From NCBI GenBank assembly GCA_905221605.1, contig CAJNDS010002401.1, positions 295,542-359,541 on the forward strand: a stretch of 64,000 bases of DNA, written 5' to 3'. The notes beneath the pieces are model-generated. The model saw only the letters and a list, made by a program, of their open reading frames with translations, was not told the origin of the DNA and searched no databases. The DNA is from Symbiodinium natans (lineage: Eukaryota; Sar; Dinophyceae; Suessiales; Symbiodiniaceae). Of this stretch, positions 12,451 to 22,741 are shown piece after piece (the stretch's first letter is position 1; each line of letters starts with the position of its first letter). The translations under genes and the position numbers were made by a program.

Positions 12451-13009
12451 ACCTAGGGTATACGTGCCCCTTTTTTGAGAGCCCCCCGGGGGTCCAGGAT
12501 GTCGGGATCAGGCTGGAAGCTCCAGGCCGTCCGGGAGTCGGATCTTCTGCAGCTGAAGCTGCGAAGCCTGGGAGGAACTCGGGGTTCAGGGTTTAGGGTT
12601 TAGGGTTTAGGGTTAAGGGTTAAGGGTTGAGGGATTTTCGGGTTTGTGGTTGGGCTTGGGGCTTAGGGCCCAAAAGAGCCTGAACAAAACAATAAGCAAA
12701 GTAAGTCTTCCTAATCCCCACATCATAAACCAAGCCCGAAGCCGAAAACCTAAAAGGCCGAAAGCCGAAAACCTCAAGATTAAACTCTTAAAAATGTACT
12801 CATAGGTTGGCACAAGCCCTAAAACCCTAGAACCCCTAGCTAAACCCCCAAAACCACACATCCAAAACCCCCCACCCCCTTAACCTTGAACCCCCCCCCC
12901 CCAAAAAAAATTCCCTTAAAGCCCTACTACCCCCCTCTAAAACCCCTAAACACCCCAAAACTCCCCTACACCCCCCTTAAAAAAGAGCCCCTAAACCCTA
13001 AACCCTAAA

Positions 13010-13260
13010 CCCTAAAAACCCCAAAAACCCTAAAAACCCTAAAAACCCTAAAAACCCTATAAACCCTATAAACCCTATAAACCCTAAACCCTAAACCCTA
13101 TAAACCCTATAAACCCTATAAACCCTATAAACCCTATAAACCCTATAAACCCTATAAACCCTATAAACCCTATAAACCCTAAACCCTATAAACCCTATAA
13201 ACCCTATAAACTCTCTAAACCCCAAACCCTAAACCCTAAACCCTAAACCCTAAAAACCCT
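13010..13260 (-). repeat. Array of the 9-mer variant CCCTATAAA
   Basis: About 20 copies of CCCTATAAA with patches of CCCTAAAAA and CCCTAAA. The same 9-mer array also occurs at 478-600, so this variant has spread as its own tract type. Confidence 0.92.
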
Positions 13261-13424
13261 AAAGCCCCCTAGACAGCGCCCAGCGGCGGCATCCCGCGGC
13301 CCGGTGAACCAATGCGAGAACTTGAGGTTGCCATTCACGGAGGCCTGGCTTCTAAGGGGGTTTAGGGGTTTATAGGGTAATTACGGGGTTTAGGGTTTAG
13401 GGTTTAGGGTTTAGGGTTTAGGGT

Positions 13425-13562
13425 AGGCGTTTAGGAGTTTAGGAGTTTAGGAGTTTAGGAGTTAAGGAGTTTAGGAGTTTAGGAGTTTAGGAGTTTAGGA
13501 GTTTAAAGAGTTTAGGAGTTTAAAGAGTTTAGGAGTTTAGGAGTTTAGGAGTTTAGGAGTTT
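13425..13562 (+). repeat. Array of the 8-mer variant GTTTAGGA
   Basis: About 16 units of TTTAGGAG, a locally homogenised derivative of the telomere-type repeat. Confidence 0.92.
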
Positions 13563-14239
13563 TAGGGGGGTTTCGGGGCTTAGGGGTTTTAGGGTTGAGG
13601 GGCTTAGGGTTTTGGGGCTTAGGGACTTCGGCAAGATGCCCCGAAAACTGTCCTCAAAGGCCCTTAGTAAGGGTGGGTTTGGGGTTGGGGAGGGTGTAGG
13701 GTTCAGCTGGCAGTGGCGCAGCCTGCTGGGGCCCAGCAGGCCTTCTCTCTCTGGTCTGACTTAGGCTTTAGGGTCATGGGGTTTAGAGGGTTTATAAGGT
13801 GCTTGTGAAGTCTCCCCGGCCCTGAAGCCCGAGGCCCCAATACCCCTTCGCAAAAGAACGTATTCTTGGAGGCCTGTATGACTCAAACCCTGAACCCCAA
13901 ACCCTAAACCATGATAGGAACATTCTCAAGTGGGAGCATAAAGAGGCCAGACAGTCCCAGAGTTCTTTAAAGAATGTAAAGGGTCCATACTAAGGGACCA
14001 TGCAACGACCCTAAGAAGCCCAAACCCTTAGAGTCGATGAAGCCTATGAGCCCTGAAGGGTTTAAACCCTGAAGGGTCTTATGGCTTCAGGGGTTTAGGG
14101 GTTTAGGGGTTTAGGGGTTTTAGGGTTTTAGGGTTTAGGGTTTAGGGTTTAGGGTTTAGGGTTTAGGGTTTCCGGTCTAGGGTTTGGGGTTTAGGGTTAA
14201 GGGCCTTCAGGCTTAAGGAAGCTCTTGGGGTTCGCAAGT

Positions 14240-17200
14240 TTGAGGCACATCGTGGTGGCGCCTCTTCCTTGCGGTTGCCCCGGAGCTGCTCCCAGTACGG
14301 CCTGCGGTCCCGGTAAGAGCCGTAGTGCGGGTGCACGGTTTGGGACCTTGGCAGGGCGTGGTTTTGGGGATCTGGGCATGTGGTCTTCGGGTTGTAGCCA
14401 GAAGAGTAGTGAGGAGGTATATAGTTCTAGGATACCAGAATCCCGAATCAACAACCTGCTAAGTCCTACCTTGCCCTACCGGCCTCCTGCATCCCACACC
14501 CGAGCTGGCTCTTCTGATCTTGATGAACATTCCAGTCTGGTTTTCTACTGCTGAACAGCAGCTCACGCCTACATTCCCGCCTTTGAGTAACACTCAAAGC
14601 TTCTTAAGTTGATAGCTTTTACACAGGTTCTCCACTCAGTCAATCTACTCTTCTGCCTGGACGCACGTCCACCTCCAAACATTTCTGGGTAAGGGCTCTC
14701 GCAACGCCTGGCTTCAGCACAGTTTCGCCTCGCGACGTAAAGTCGGCACCGCACTTGTGGATGAAGTACCTGGGTCTGCGCGCTACGCACTCATCTTATG
14801 GAGGATCAGCCATCCAGGCGGACGCCGCGGTATTTCCCTAGATAGGGGTACCCCGCTCTATACCCCAAATATAGAATAGAATCCCCTTAATGGTACCCTC
14901 TAAAGGGTCTTGTTGGGGTCCAAGGTAAAGAGTCTGGCTCCTTGTATGACATGTGAGGCCTAGTAAGACAGGCATTTGAGGAGGAGGGTCTCATAAAAGT
15001 TCTACGAAGCAGAACTGGCCACGACCCTCCAAGTGCAACCCTGAGTCCCCTTCTTACTTCGCCACTAGTTGAACCTTACACTTTTTGGAGGCATGGTGGC
15101 TCAGAACCTCCCAGAGCATGGTGCGCCCGGAACGAGAACACTAGGCCAATCTCGAGCCCGATTTTCGGAAACCCCCCAACATGCAAGGCAGGCGCGCGAT
15201 GGCGTCACAAAGTGTCGACGCAACGCCGATGCCTGCCCGAAACGGAATGGTCATGCCACTATTCAGTCCCCGTGCCAGCAGCTGTGACAGTTGGTTTTGA
15301 AAACAAACATTGAGATGTGCACTTTCATAAGAAGGACTCACCCCCAAGACTAGGGACAAAGTAAGAGACTCGAGGTAGGGCTTGGGGACTCGATTGCAGA
15401 TTTCAAGTTCGTGCGATCCTTTCCCCCTCACCCGGGGCCTCCGAACATGTTCAACTTCCGTGGAAGGGTTGGGGTTTAGTTCGGGGCTTAAGGCTGAGGA
15501 CGGAAGGAAAAAGGTCGCGTGCGTGAAGGGCTCAGACCAGGTTTAGGATAACCTCGACCCCACTTGACGTGGGGGGGGGGGGGGGGCCTTACGAAAATAG
15601 GGGACCCTCAATATAGACCCCCAAACAGTAGGATCCCCTTAAAATAAGGACCTCAGGTAGGTGCCCCCTAACTTCGTAAACCCCCCCAAACCCTAAACCC
15701 TACACCCTGAACCCCCATCCTTGGGCCTTGCGCTTGAGGGAGCACGACGGCCCGGTGCTCACGGTAGAGCCGCCGGCCGTCTTGCTGCTTCCACCTGGGG
15801 CCCAAACTTGGGATGCTCCCCCCTTATACTAATAGCTCCTGGGTTTAGGGTTTAGGGTTTAGGGTTTAGGGTTTAGGGCTGTTCCCCCGTATACTAATAG
15901 CTCTTGAATGGGGATGAAAGTAACCCCTATTACCATCCCCACTAGGGACCGTTAGCATAAGGGGGAACATCCCAAGTCCGACTCTGAAGTTTGGGCTTTG
16001 GAGTTGCAGAAGGCCAAAACCTGAACCCTGTGCTCGTAACACCCCAATAGCGTTTAGGGTTTAGGGGTTTAGGGTTTAGGGTTTGGGGTTTGGGGTTTAG
16101 GGTTTAGGGTTCGCTCACAAAAGCCCGGTGTTTCCCCCCAGGGCCCTGGCAGCAGGATCGATCCTTTAGTCCTTCAAGCCGTTTGTTTCGTTTGAACTGC
16201 GAGAACTATCTACAGACCTTGAGGGAGAAGCAAAGCTCTTCACGTTTTCTGGCATAGGGCCGATGATGGGCATTGCCCAAACTTTTCTGTATAAACCCTA
16301 AACCCTACACCCTAATCCCTAAACCCCAAAAAATAAAGAAACCCTCAATCCGACGACTCATCCCAAGCTGCTCGTCAGGATAGGCAGGGTTGTCGTCCGG
16401 ATTGGCCAGGGCGCCTCAGTTGCTGAGTTCATAAGCCCCCCAAAAGTGCCAGTGCACACTTTCAGTTCCATAGGGGATTATAGTATCCCAAAAAGACCCT
16501 AAACCCTAAACCCTAAACCCTAAACCCTGTAAAGTGTACTACTCATACATCTACCAAGGCGCTCTTCTGCAAAAAGTTCACGGGTTCCAGCTGGACGGCG
16601 CAGAAGGCAACCGGAGTCTCGGCGATGAGGCCCACAAAGCACCTCCGTGTTCACCAAACAAAAAGAGGATGCTTGATTTAAGGTTTCGGGTTTCAGGTTA
16701 AGGGTTTAAGACTCTTGCTGCCAGGACGCTGACTTAAACGTGCAATATGGCAATCCGGAAACCAAAAAAACATCGCTGCTGAGGCAAGGCGCACGGACAT
16801 TCCGTTCAGGGAGGGGTCCTTGTAGTGGAACTCCCTGAAGTGGCGCCACTCGCCTATACTGAACTTGGAACCCTAGCAAAAACTAATGTTTATGCTGTTT
16901 CTTAGGAATTATGGTACCCAATAATTAAAAATTATCTCCAAGTACCCCTAAGTCGCAAGGCAGCGCGCGCCGGACCTTGAGCTCCAGACCGTCGCCAGCT
17001 CTGCTGCGCAAAGGCCCTGGGATCCCCAGCACCTCTGGAGCCTCCGCGGGCCTATGGGCACAATGCCTGGGTTGCTGGGAGCTTCAACTCGAAGCTATCA
17101 TGAACAGGGAAAACCCAACACTAAACTATAATGTAACTTTGTACCCCCAGAATACGTTCCATGTAGCCTAAGACTGTTAACCTTATAAGCAGCACCCAGA

Positions 17201-19430
17201 TGCTTCTGCACATATGCCAAAACATCATCCAGAGGCTTGGCCTGAATGAGGTTTGGCACCGTGGGCTCCGCCACGCCATGTTCAGTCGCGGCACGCGGGG
17301 GAAACGTCAGAAAGCGATGCCTGTCGCACTCAAAGACCCAGTCTGGCCGCAGCGCCGTCATGACGTAGTCTGAGTGGCAGGAGACCACCAGCACTCTCCT
17401 TAGTGACTTCACTGAATCAAAGTCAACCTTCGGGTTCCAAGGGGGCTTCTGGTACCCAAAGGAAGTCTTCAAGGTTCCCTTGCCGAAAACCCTAAACCCT
17501 AAACCCTAAACCCTAAACCCTAAACCCTAAACCCACTTGAACCCTAAACATCTGAGTCTCGTTAAGCCGTGCTGGGTCACGAGGCGCTGCAGCCCGCTGG
17601 CCATGTGGAAAGCCGTCTCCCGGTCCACCAAAGATGTAAACTCTTCGAGTATGATTGCCTGGCTGGCAAACCCATTGCTATACTCCCCTTAGAACCTTAA
17701 TAAAAATGTCCTCTTGGGCTTTATATAAACAAAAAGATTTTAACAAAACAATTCCCAACGGGGATATAGATTGTTACAGCCATTTATGTATGAGGCAAGG
17801 TAGTGAGTTCCGGAAACGGTGCTAGCTATGCAGATCTTGGATTGTGCAAGGTTGGCCGCATCACGAATGAGCAACATGCCCAGCATGTTTTCACTGGTCT
17901 AAGTTTGGCTTCTGGCTTCCCGTGTTCATCCTCGGGAACAAGATCTTCAGTTCACCCCGCCATTTACTTACTTCTCCAATAACCAAAGGAAAAAAAGGTT
18001 AAACTTTATTATTCCTACTAAAGAAGGAAACCCAAAAAGTTTAAAGTTCAGCTGTTGGAGAAGTAAGTTTGCTAAGCTTCTCAAACCCCAAGCACCCAGC
18101 CAAGCCTGAGACTCCTTCTTGTCCAAGGCGTTGGAGAGAATCCTGGACTACCGTCGCACATCGCAACCATTTAGGTTTAGGGTTTAGGGTTTAGGGTTTA
18201 GGGTTTAGGGTTTAGGGTTTAGGGCTTATGAGGCTCAGGGCTCCCAGCAGAAGCAAAATGAGGCAGTTCGTGGTGGGCTGAGGCCAAGGAAGAAGGAAGC
18301 CCGCTGGACTGGACCCCGAAACTCTTTCAACACCGTGGCAACTTAAGAACCGGGGGTTGTAAGTAGGTCAATATAGCTTGAGGGTTTAGAGTTTAGGGTT
18401 TAGGTCAACATAGCTTGAGGGTTTAGGGTTTATGGTTGAAGGATTAGAGTTTCCTTCAGGGGGGTGATACCGAACTAACCACAGAGCCATGTACCCCCAA
18501 AGTGAGTTTCGCAGGGACTCCTGGCCATGTCCGCTCGCGCTTTCTCGCCGCCGCTCAGCGTGTCATAGGGCTGCATGGCCACCTCTTGGTATAGGAATTA
18601 TGGGTTTGGGGTTGGGGGTTTAGGGGTTTAGGGTTTTAGGGTTTTAAGGGTTTAGCTTTAGGGTTTAGGCTTTAGGGTTTTAGGGTTTAGGGGTTTTGGA
18701 TGGTTTTGGGTCTAAGGGTTTGAAGGTTTTGGGGTTTAGGGTTTAAGGTTTTAAGGGTCTAGGTTGAGGGTTTCGGGGGCGTTTTGACGGCTTGTGCTTG
18801 TGGTGCTTGCTTTTGTGAATCAACTAGGGTTTGAAGGATTCAAGGGGGGGGGGGGGGGGGGGGTCTTGATGGCATTTACAAGAAGTAAGCCCCTATACGC
18901 CCTAAAGACCGACCCCGGGCCGCGCCGCCTGCAGGTCCAAGTGCGCCGCCTGGCACACCTCCCGCGCGCGCACAAGGGTGGGGAAGTGCGCGACCACCGT
19001 CTCGGATGAGGACCACGCCACCTCGAAAGCTCTACTGGGGGGTTTAGGGGTGGGGAGCTTGGGGTCTGGGAGGTTCAAGGCTTGCCAACAGGGTGAGAAC
19101 CTTTCTCGGAGACTCCTCACCCTCCCTGTGATTTTAGAGGGTTTTTGGGCCTTAGGATTGAAGGCTTGTGGGATATTGAGGGAGAAGGGGATTCGGCTTC
19201 TTTGGATTCCGCTCGGCTTGCAGCTGCGCAGTTCTTGCAGCTCAAGAGCTTCCACTGCTCTCTGAAGGGTTTCGGGTTTAGCATGTGGCGCCTCCCAAAC
19301 TCAGAATCTAGCCGCCGCAGGGACACTCTGACTAAACCTCCTGCTCCCACCTCCGGCGGGCTGCCGAATCGCGCTCGCACCAGGCAGCTCTTGCCACTGC
19401 CCGCGCGACCGGTGATGACGCCGATGCAGA
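14240..19430 (-). CDS. ABC-type ATPase fused to a GNAT-like acetyltransferase domain (COG2401-like), multi-exon
   Basis: Exons in transcript order: about 19345-19430 (Walker A, ITGRAGSGKS), about 19196-19262, 18929-19021, 18521-18582 (ABC signature, LSGGEKARADMAR), 18106-18142, 17561-17658 (Walker B/D-loop, LEEFTSLVDRE), about 17230-17398 (H-loop, VLVVSCHSDYV, then LRPDWVFE), 16957-17000, 16793-16853 (EWRHFREFHYKDPSL), 16580-16642 (CFVGLIAETPVAF), 15727-15794 (REHRAVVLP), about 15165-15232 (GIGVASTLCDAIA) and about 14240-14346 (HPHYGSYRDRRPYW). Phase carries across the exactly stated joins. The order matches prokaryotic proteins described as an ABC-type ATPase fused to a predicted acetyltransferase. 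The Walker B aspartate is Glu here, which may weaken Mg binding. No membrane segments are seen, so it is probably not a transporter. Substrate and role are unknown. Exons given as 'about' have uncertain ends and small exons may be missing. Confidence 0.8.
15585..15686. mobile_element. Short inverted-repeat element, family B, copy 1
   Basis: Pattern TTACGAAAATAGGGGACCC, AGGATCCCCTTA, AACTTCGTAAACCC. The ends pair as TTACGAA and TTCGTAA. About 100 bases, no ORF. Confidence 0.8.
15808..15975. mobile_element. Foldback element, family A, with a partial second left arm and an internal TTTAGGG tract
   Basis: The left arm (from 15808) stops at CTAATAGCTCCT, about 40 bases of TTTAGGG follow, then a second left arm starts near 15880 and the element completes to 15975. 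It lies in the intron between ATPase/acetyltransferase exons 16580-16642 and 15727-15794. A telomere-type insertion into the element, or nested copies, would explain it. Confidence 0.85.
18178..18228 (+). repeat. Telomere-type array (TTTAGGG)n in an ATPase-gene intron
   Basis: About seven units, on the acceptor side of exon 18106-18142. Confidence 0.94.
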
Positions 19431-20261
19431 AACTTGGTATCTCTGGGAGCTTGTCGACCCGGTGCACAGAAAGACCTCCACACGGCTTTGCAAGCCCGCA
19501 CTTTCAAACCGCAACCCTACGAACTCTTGGGATTCCTGTGTGGCCCCCGAACCCGGCACTGCCAGTGCGGAGGCCCTTTGGTGCTGCATAATAATTTCGC
19601 CCAGCAACCTTCAATGAAGAAAGGAAGCCCTCTATTTTTGGGTTCTCACGGGGTCCATAAAACCTACACCCCGAAAAGGGGAACAGGGGCATAACTGGGC
19701 GATCCAAGAGGTGGATCAAGGTTCACTTGCTCGACTGCTAAGTATAATATGTAGGCTTATAGTAGCACAGTCTAATTCTTCAAAGGATCCCGCTCACGTC
19801 CCAGCCAGAGTTTGTCAAGAACCACGCAAGGTCCCCAACACCAAGGGCCCTGAATACCCACACCCTCTGAACCCTAAATCCTCAAATTCCCGAAGGAAGC
19901 GCCTTGAATACCCTACACCCCACAAAATCGCTCAACCCTAAGTAATCGTCTTAAGATACCCCTGATTAATCCCAATAAATCCTACAAACCCTGCACCCTA
20001 CAAACTCTACGAACCCTACAAACCCTACAAACCCTGCAAGCCCTAAAATCCCTAAAAACCCTTAAAACCCTAAACCCTAAACCCTAAACTCCAAACCCTA
20101 AACCCTAAACCCTCAACCCTAAACCCTACCAACCAGCCTCTGAAGGGGAAGTCCAAGATCTTCGAGGCCGCCGCCACCTTGGCGCTGAACTTCCCATCAG
20201 CGCTGCCGACGTAGCAGCCCACGTAGAGCTGGTCATCATCCTGCCTCCCCGACTTGAAGAG

Positions 20262-20330
20262 GGTTTAGGGTTTAGGGTTTAGGGTTTAGGGTTTAGGGTT
20301 TAGGGTTTAGGGTTTAGGGTTTAGGGTTCA
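20262..20330 (+). repeat. Telomere-type array (TTTAGGG)n
   Basis: About ten perfect units on the acceptor side of the island at 20135-20255. The opposite side carries CCCTAAA. Confidence 0.95.
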
Positions 20331-21942
20331 AACAAAGGCCCTGACCGTCCCCACTTCCTCTCAACCCCTAATATGAACCTTACGAGGCCTCCCCCTCTCT
20401 CCCAAATTAAAACACGCCTTAAGCATCCTAAGCCCATATGAAACCCCAAAAGACCTCCCCCCCCCCCCTTCCCCCACAAAAAAGGAAAAAGATAAATGAA
20501 AATGCAACATGGCAAGCTCCAGAGTCCCAACCCACCCGTCCAAACCCTGAGCCCCCGAGCTCCCCAACAAAACAAGCCAAGAGTACTTTGAGGCGCCTTG
20601 AGGGTTGTGGGGTTTAGGCTTTCGGGTCTAGGGGCTCGGGTTTAGGGTTTAGGGTTCCGCGTTCCTCTAACTGCTGAACACCTCGAGTATCGACCTCCTC
20701 AACCTTCAACCCCAAACTCTCAAGCCTGAAATGGACGGGCCCTAAATCCTAAACCCCTACGAACCAGCCAAACAAAGTAAACCCACAATCTACTCCCCCC
20801 CCTCAACTCCCGCCAAAAATGGTACTGTATCCGTCTGCACGGTACCTTGTTTTGGGTATAGTGACAACAATATCAATAATCGCAAGGAAAGCAAAAATAG
20901 AAAAGATAGAACAGGAGGGGATTCAACCGTTGGTCGCCTCTCCCCCGAGGGCTTGTTGGCAAAGTCCACACAACGCACCAGCTCCTGCACGGAAGAGAAC
21001 CTACATCCCTAGTCGGGGATCTCAACAACCCCTTACACAGATCCTCATATGATGCTTCAAGGCATGTTTCTGAATTTTGTCGGCTCTTTGGCTCTTGCGC
21101 TCTTGCTCCTGGTGGCGGGCATACTCGACGTACGCAGCATCTGCAGGAACGTACCACCCATGCTTCTTCAGCTTCTCGGTGCAGCTGGCATAGTCTTTCT
21201 TGTCTGCCTGGGGTCTTATAAACCCTGCATAGTAGGGCATCTAGACCCAGGAGTAACCTACTGTAGGAATAACAAGGGTGCCTTTGTTGGTTTAAAGGGG
21301 GCTATAAGGGAGCCTAAATTAACTAACCCCCCAAAGAAGGGAATAAGGGCCTACTCCAAATCCTAGGCAGAGTAAGACAACAGTCTTTCTCAGAAGTGCT
21401 GAACCCTAAGGCCCTCCGGTGTGTAGAGCTTAGGATTTTAAGGTTGCAGGCGTTAGGATAAAGCCAAAAAACAAATCCTAAACCCCGTGAACTCCGAGCC
21501 CGTACACCCCAGCCGAGAGTCTCTGGGATTGGCCGTCATTAGCTGATCTTGCAGGGCGGCGGGAAGCTTCAACCGAACGGCCTGCAAACTCCGCGTCAGG
21601 TTTCTTTGGGGGCGTCAGTGCCTCAAACATCTTGGAAACCAGAAGGGCTTCGGGCTTAGGTTTTCATTTTTCCATCTACTTTGAAGTGGATGGGTAGTTG
21701 AAAGAATGAGTCCTATACATTCATTTTGGGACCCTGTAGCCACCAGCTCCTGGCTGGGAACACTACACCCTACACCCTAAACCCTAAAGCCCGAATCCTT
21801 TAAGCACCGAGGGCGCCGGGAACGCTTTGGGCTGAAGGCTTTGGAACCCCAACTGCGTAGGAAACGCCATGGAGCCTCAACCCCGCGCAAACTTAAGCCC
21901 AAACCCCAAACCTTAGATGGGGACAAGCCTGAAACCTATGCG

Positions 21943-22046
21943 CGGGTTTCTGAAAACAGGGGACCCCTACACTAGACCCCCCAAATAGTAGGATCCCCTT
22001 ATAATCAGGACCCCAATAAGGGTACCCCCCTAATATCGTAAACCCC
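21943..22046. mobile_element. Short inverted-repeat element, family B, copy 2
   Basis: Same order of blocks as copy 1: GGGGACCCC, AGTAGGATCCCCTTATAAT, GGTACCCC, ATCGTAAACCCC. Confidence 0.82.
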
Positions 22047-22741
22047 TACTGCCCTGAACCCTAACCCTAAACCCTAAACCCTAAACCCTAAATCCCCATC
22101 CTTTGGCCTGGTGCTCCTCGGTCTGCTCAGGACCCTGGCGACGCATCGTGAGCACGTCGCCAGTGCGCTGCAGTCGGACGTGGGGATTCGCAATCCTGGG
22201 GGTTAGGGTTTAGGGTTTAGGGTTTAGGGTTTAGGGTTTGGGGTTTAGGGTTTGGGGTTTAAGGTGTTCAGGGTCTCAGGGTTGAGGGCTTAAGGGCTTT
22301 CAGGGTTGAACTTATTGTTTAGGGTTCAGGGCCTCTCCTCCAAGCCTAAAGACCCTAAGCCCCATGGGGTTTTGGGAATAGGGTTTGAGGAGGCTGGGGC
22401 TGGAAATAGCGGCAGACAGCAGTTCCGGAGGGTTGGGTGGCTTGGGCTAAGTGTAAGTAGGGTTGAAAGGCTTCTTGTTGGCTTCATAGGGTTTAGGGTT
22501 TAGGGTTTAGGGTTTAGGGTTTAGGGTTCAGGGAGTTGCACACTTCAGGACCCTTGCAACCCACTTGGTGCAGCTGGGTATCACCTTGTTTGGGTACCTG
22601 TAGCTTGGTTGCAAGGTTCCCGACCAGCCAGATCCATCGGGAGTGAGCTTTGCAGAGGAGCTGGTCATCCAAAGGGTCAGATACCTTGAAGCAGTCTGCT
22701 TTGTGTTCAGCACAGGCGTGCGGACAGGAGCTGCTTATGAC

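Larger units (their letters stand above)
9000..13400 (-). other. Region of unassigned minus-strand exon-like islands among telomere-type tracts
   Basis: No complete gene was recovered. Open, protein-like islands on the minus strand are: about 13270-13345 (ASVNGNLKFSHWFTGP), about 12215-12310 (RSRDIETSSRADSADAFLR), about 11195-11280 (DVPGSWGIAAIGALSGGLQ), about 9870-10020 (FQNFIIWGDSGDFPNP) and about 9565-9650 (GLGKLQRPWGKAILGRS). The last two share the pattern FIIWG followed by a basic stretch, so one may be a duplicate exon. The remaining sequence is CCCTAAA or TTTAGGG variants and one foldback element. Confidence 0.35.
20140..22713 (-). other. Exon-like islands between the two ATPase genes, product unknown
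   Basis: Minus-strand islands are: about 22530-22713 (CFKVSDPLDDQLLCKAHS), about 22095-22180 (RTGDVLTMRRQGPEQTEE), about 21055-21225 (KDYASCTEKLKKHGWYVP, then YVEYARHQEQERKSQR) and about 20135-20255 (DDDQLYVGCYVGSADGKFS). All read as ordinary protein with AG acceptors. They could be 3' exons of the ATPase gene to the right, 5' exons of the one to the left, or another gene. No domain was recognised. Confidence 0.4.

Noticed and set aside
14225-14554. Plus-strand 109-codon frame
   Set aside because: It is antisense to the HPHYGSYRDRRPYW exon of the ATPase/acetyltransferase gene.
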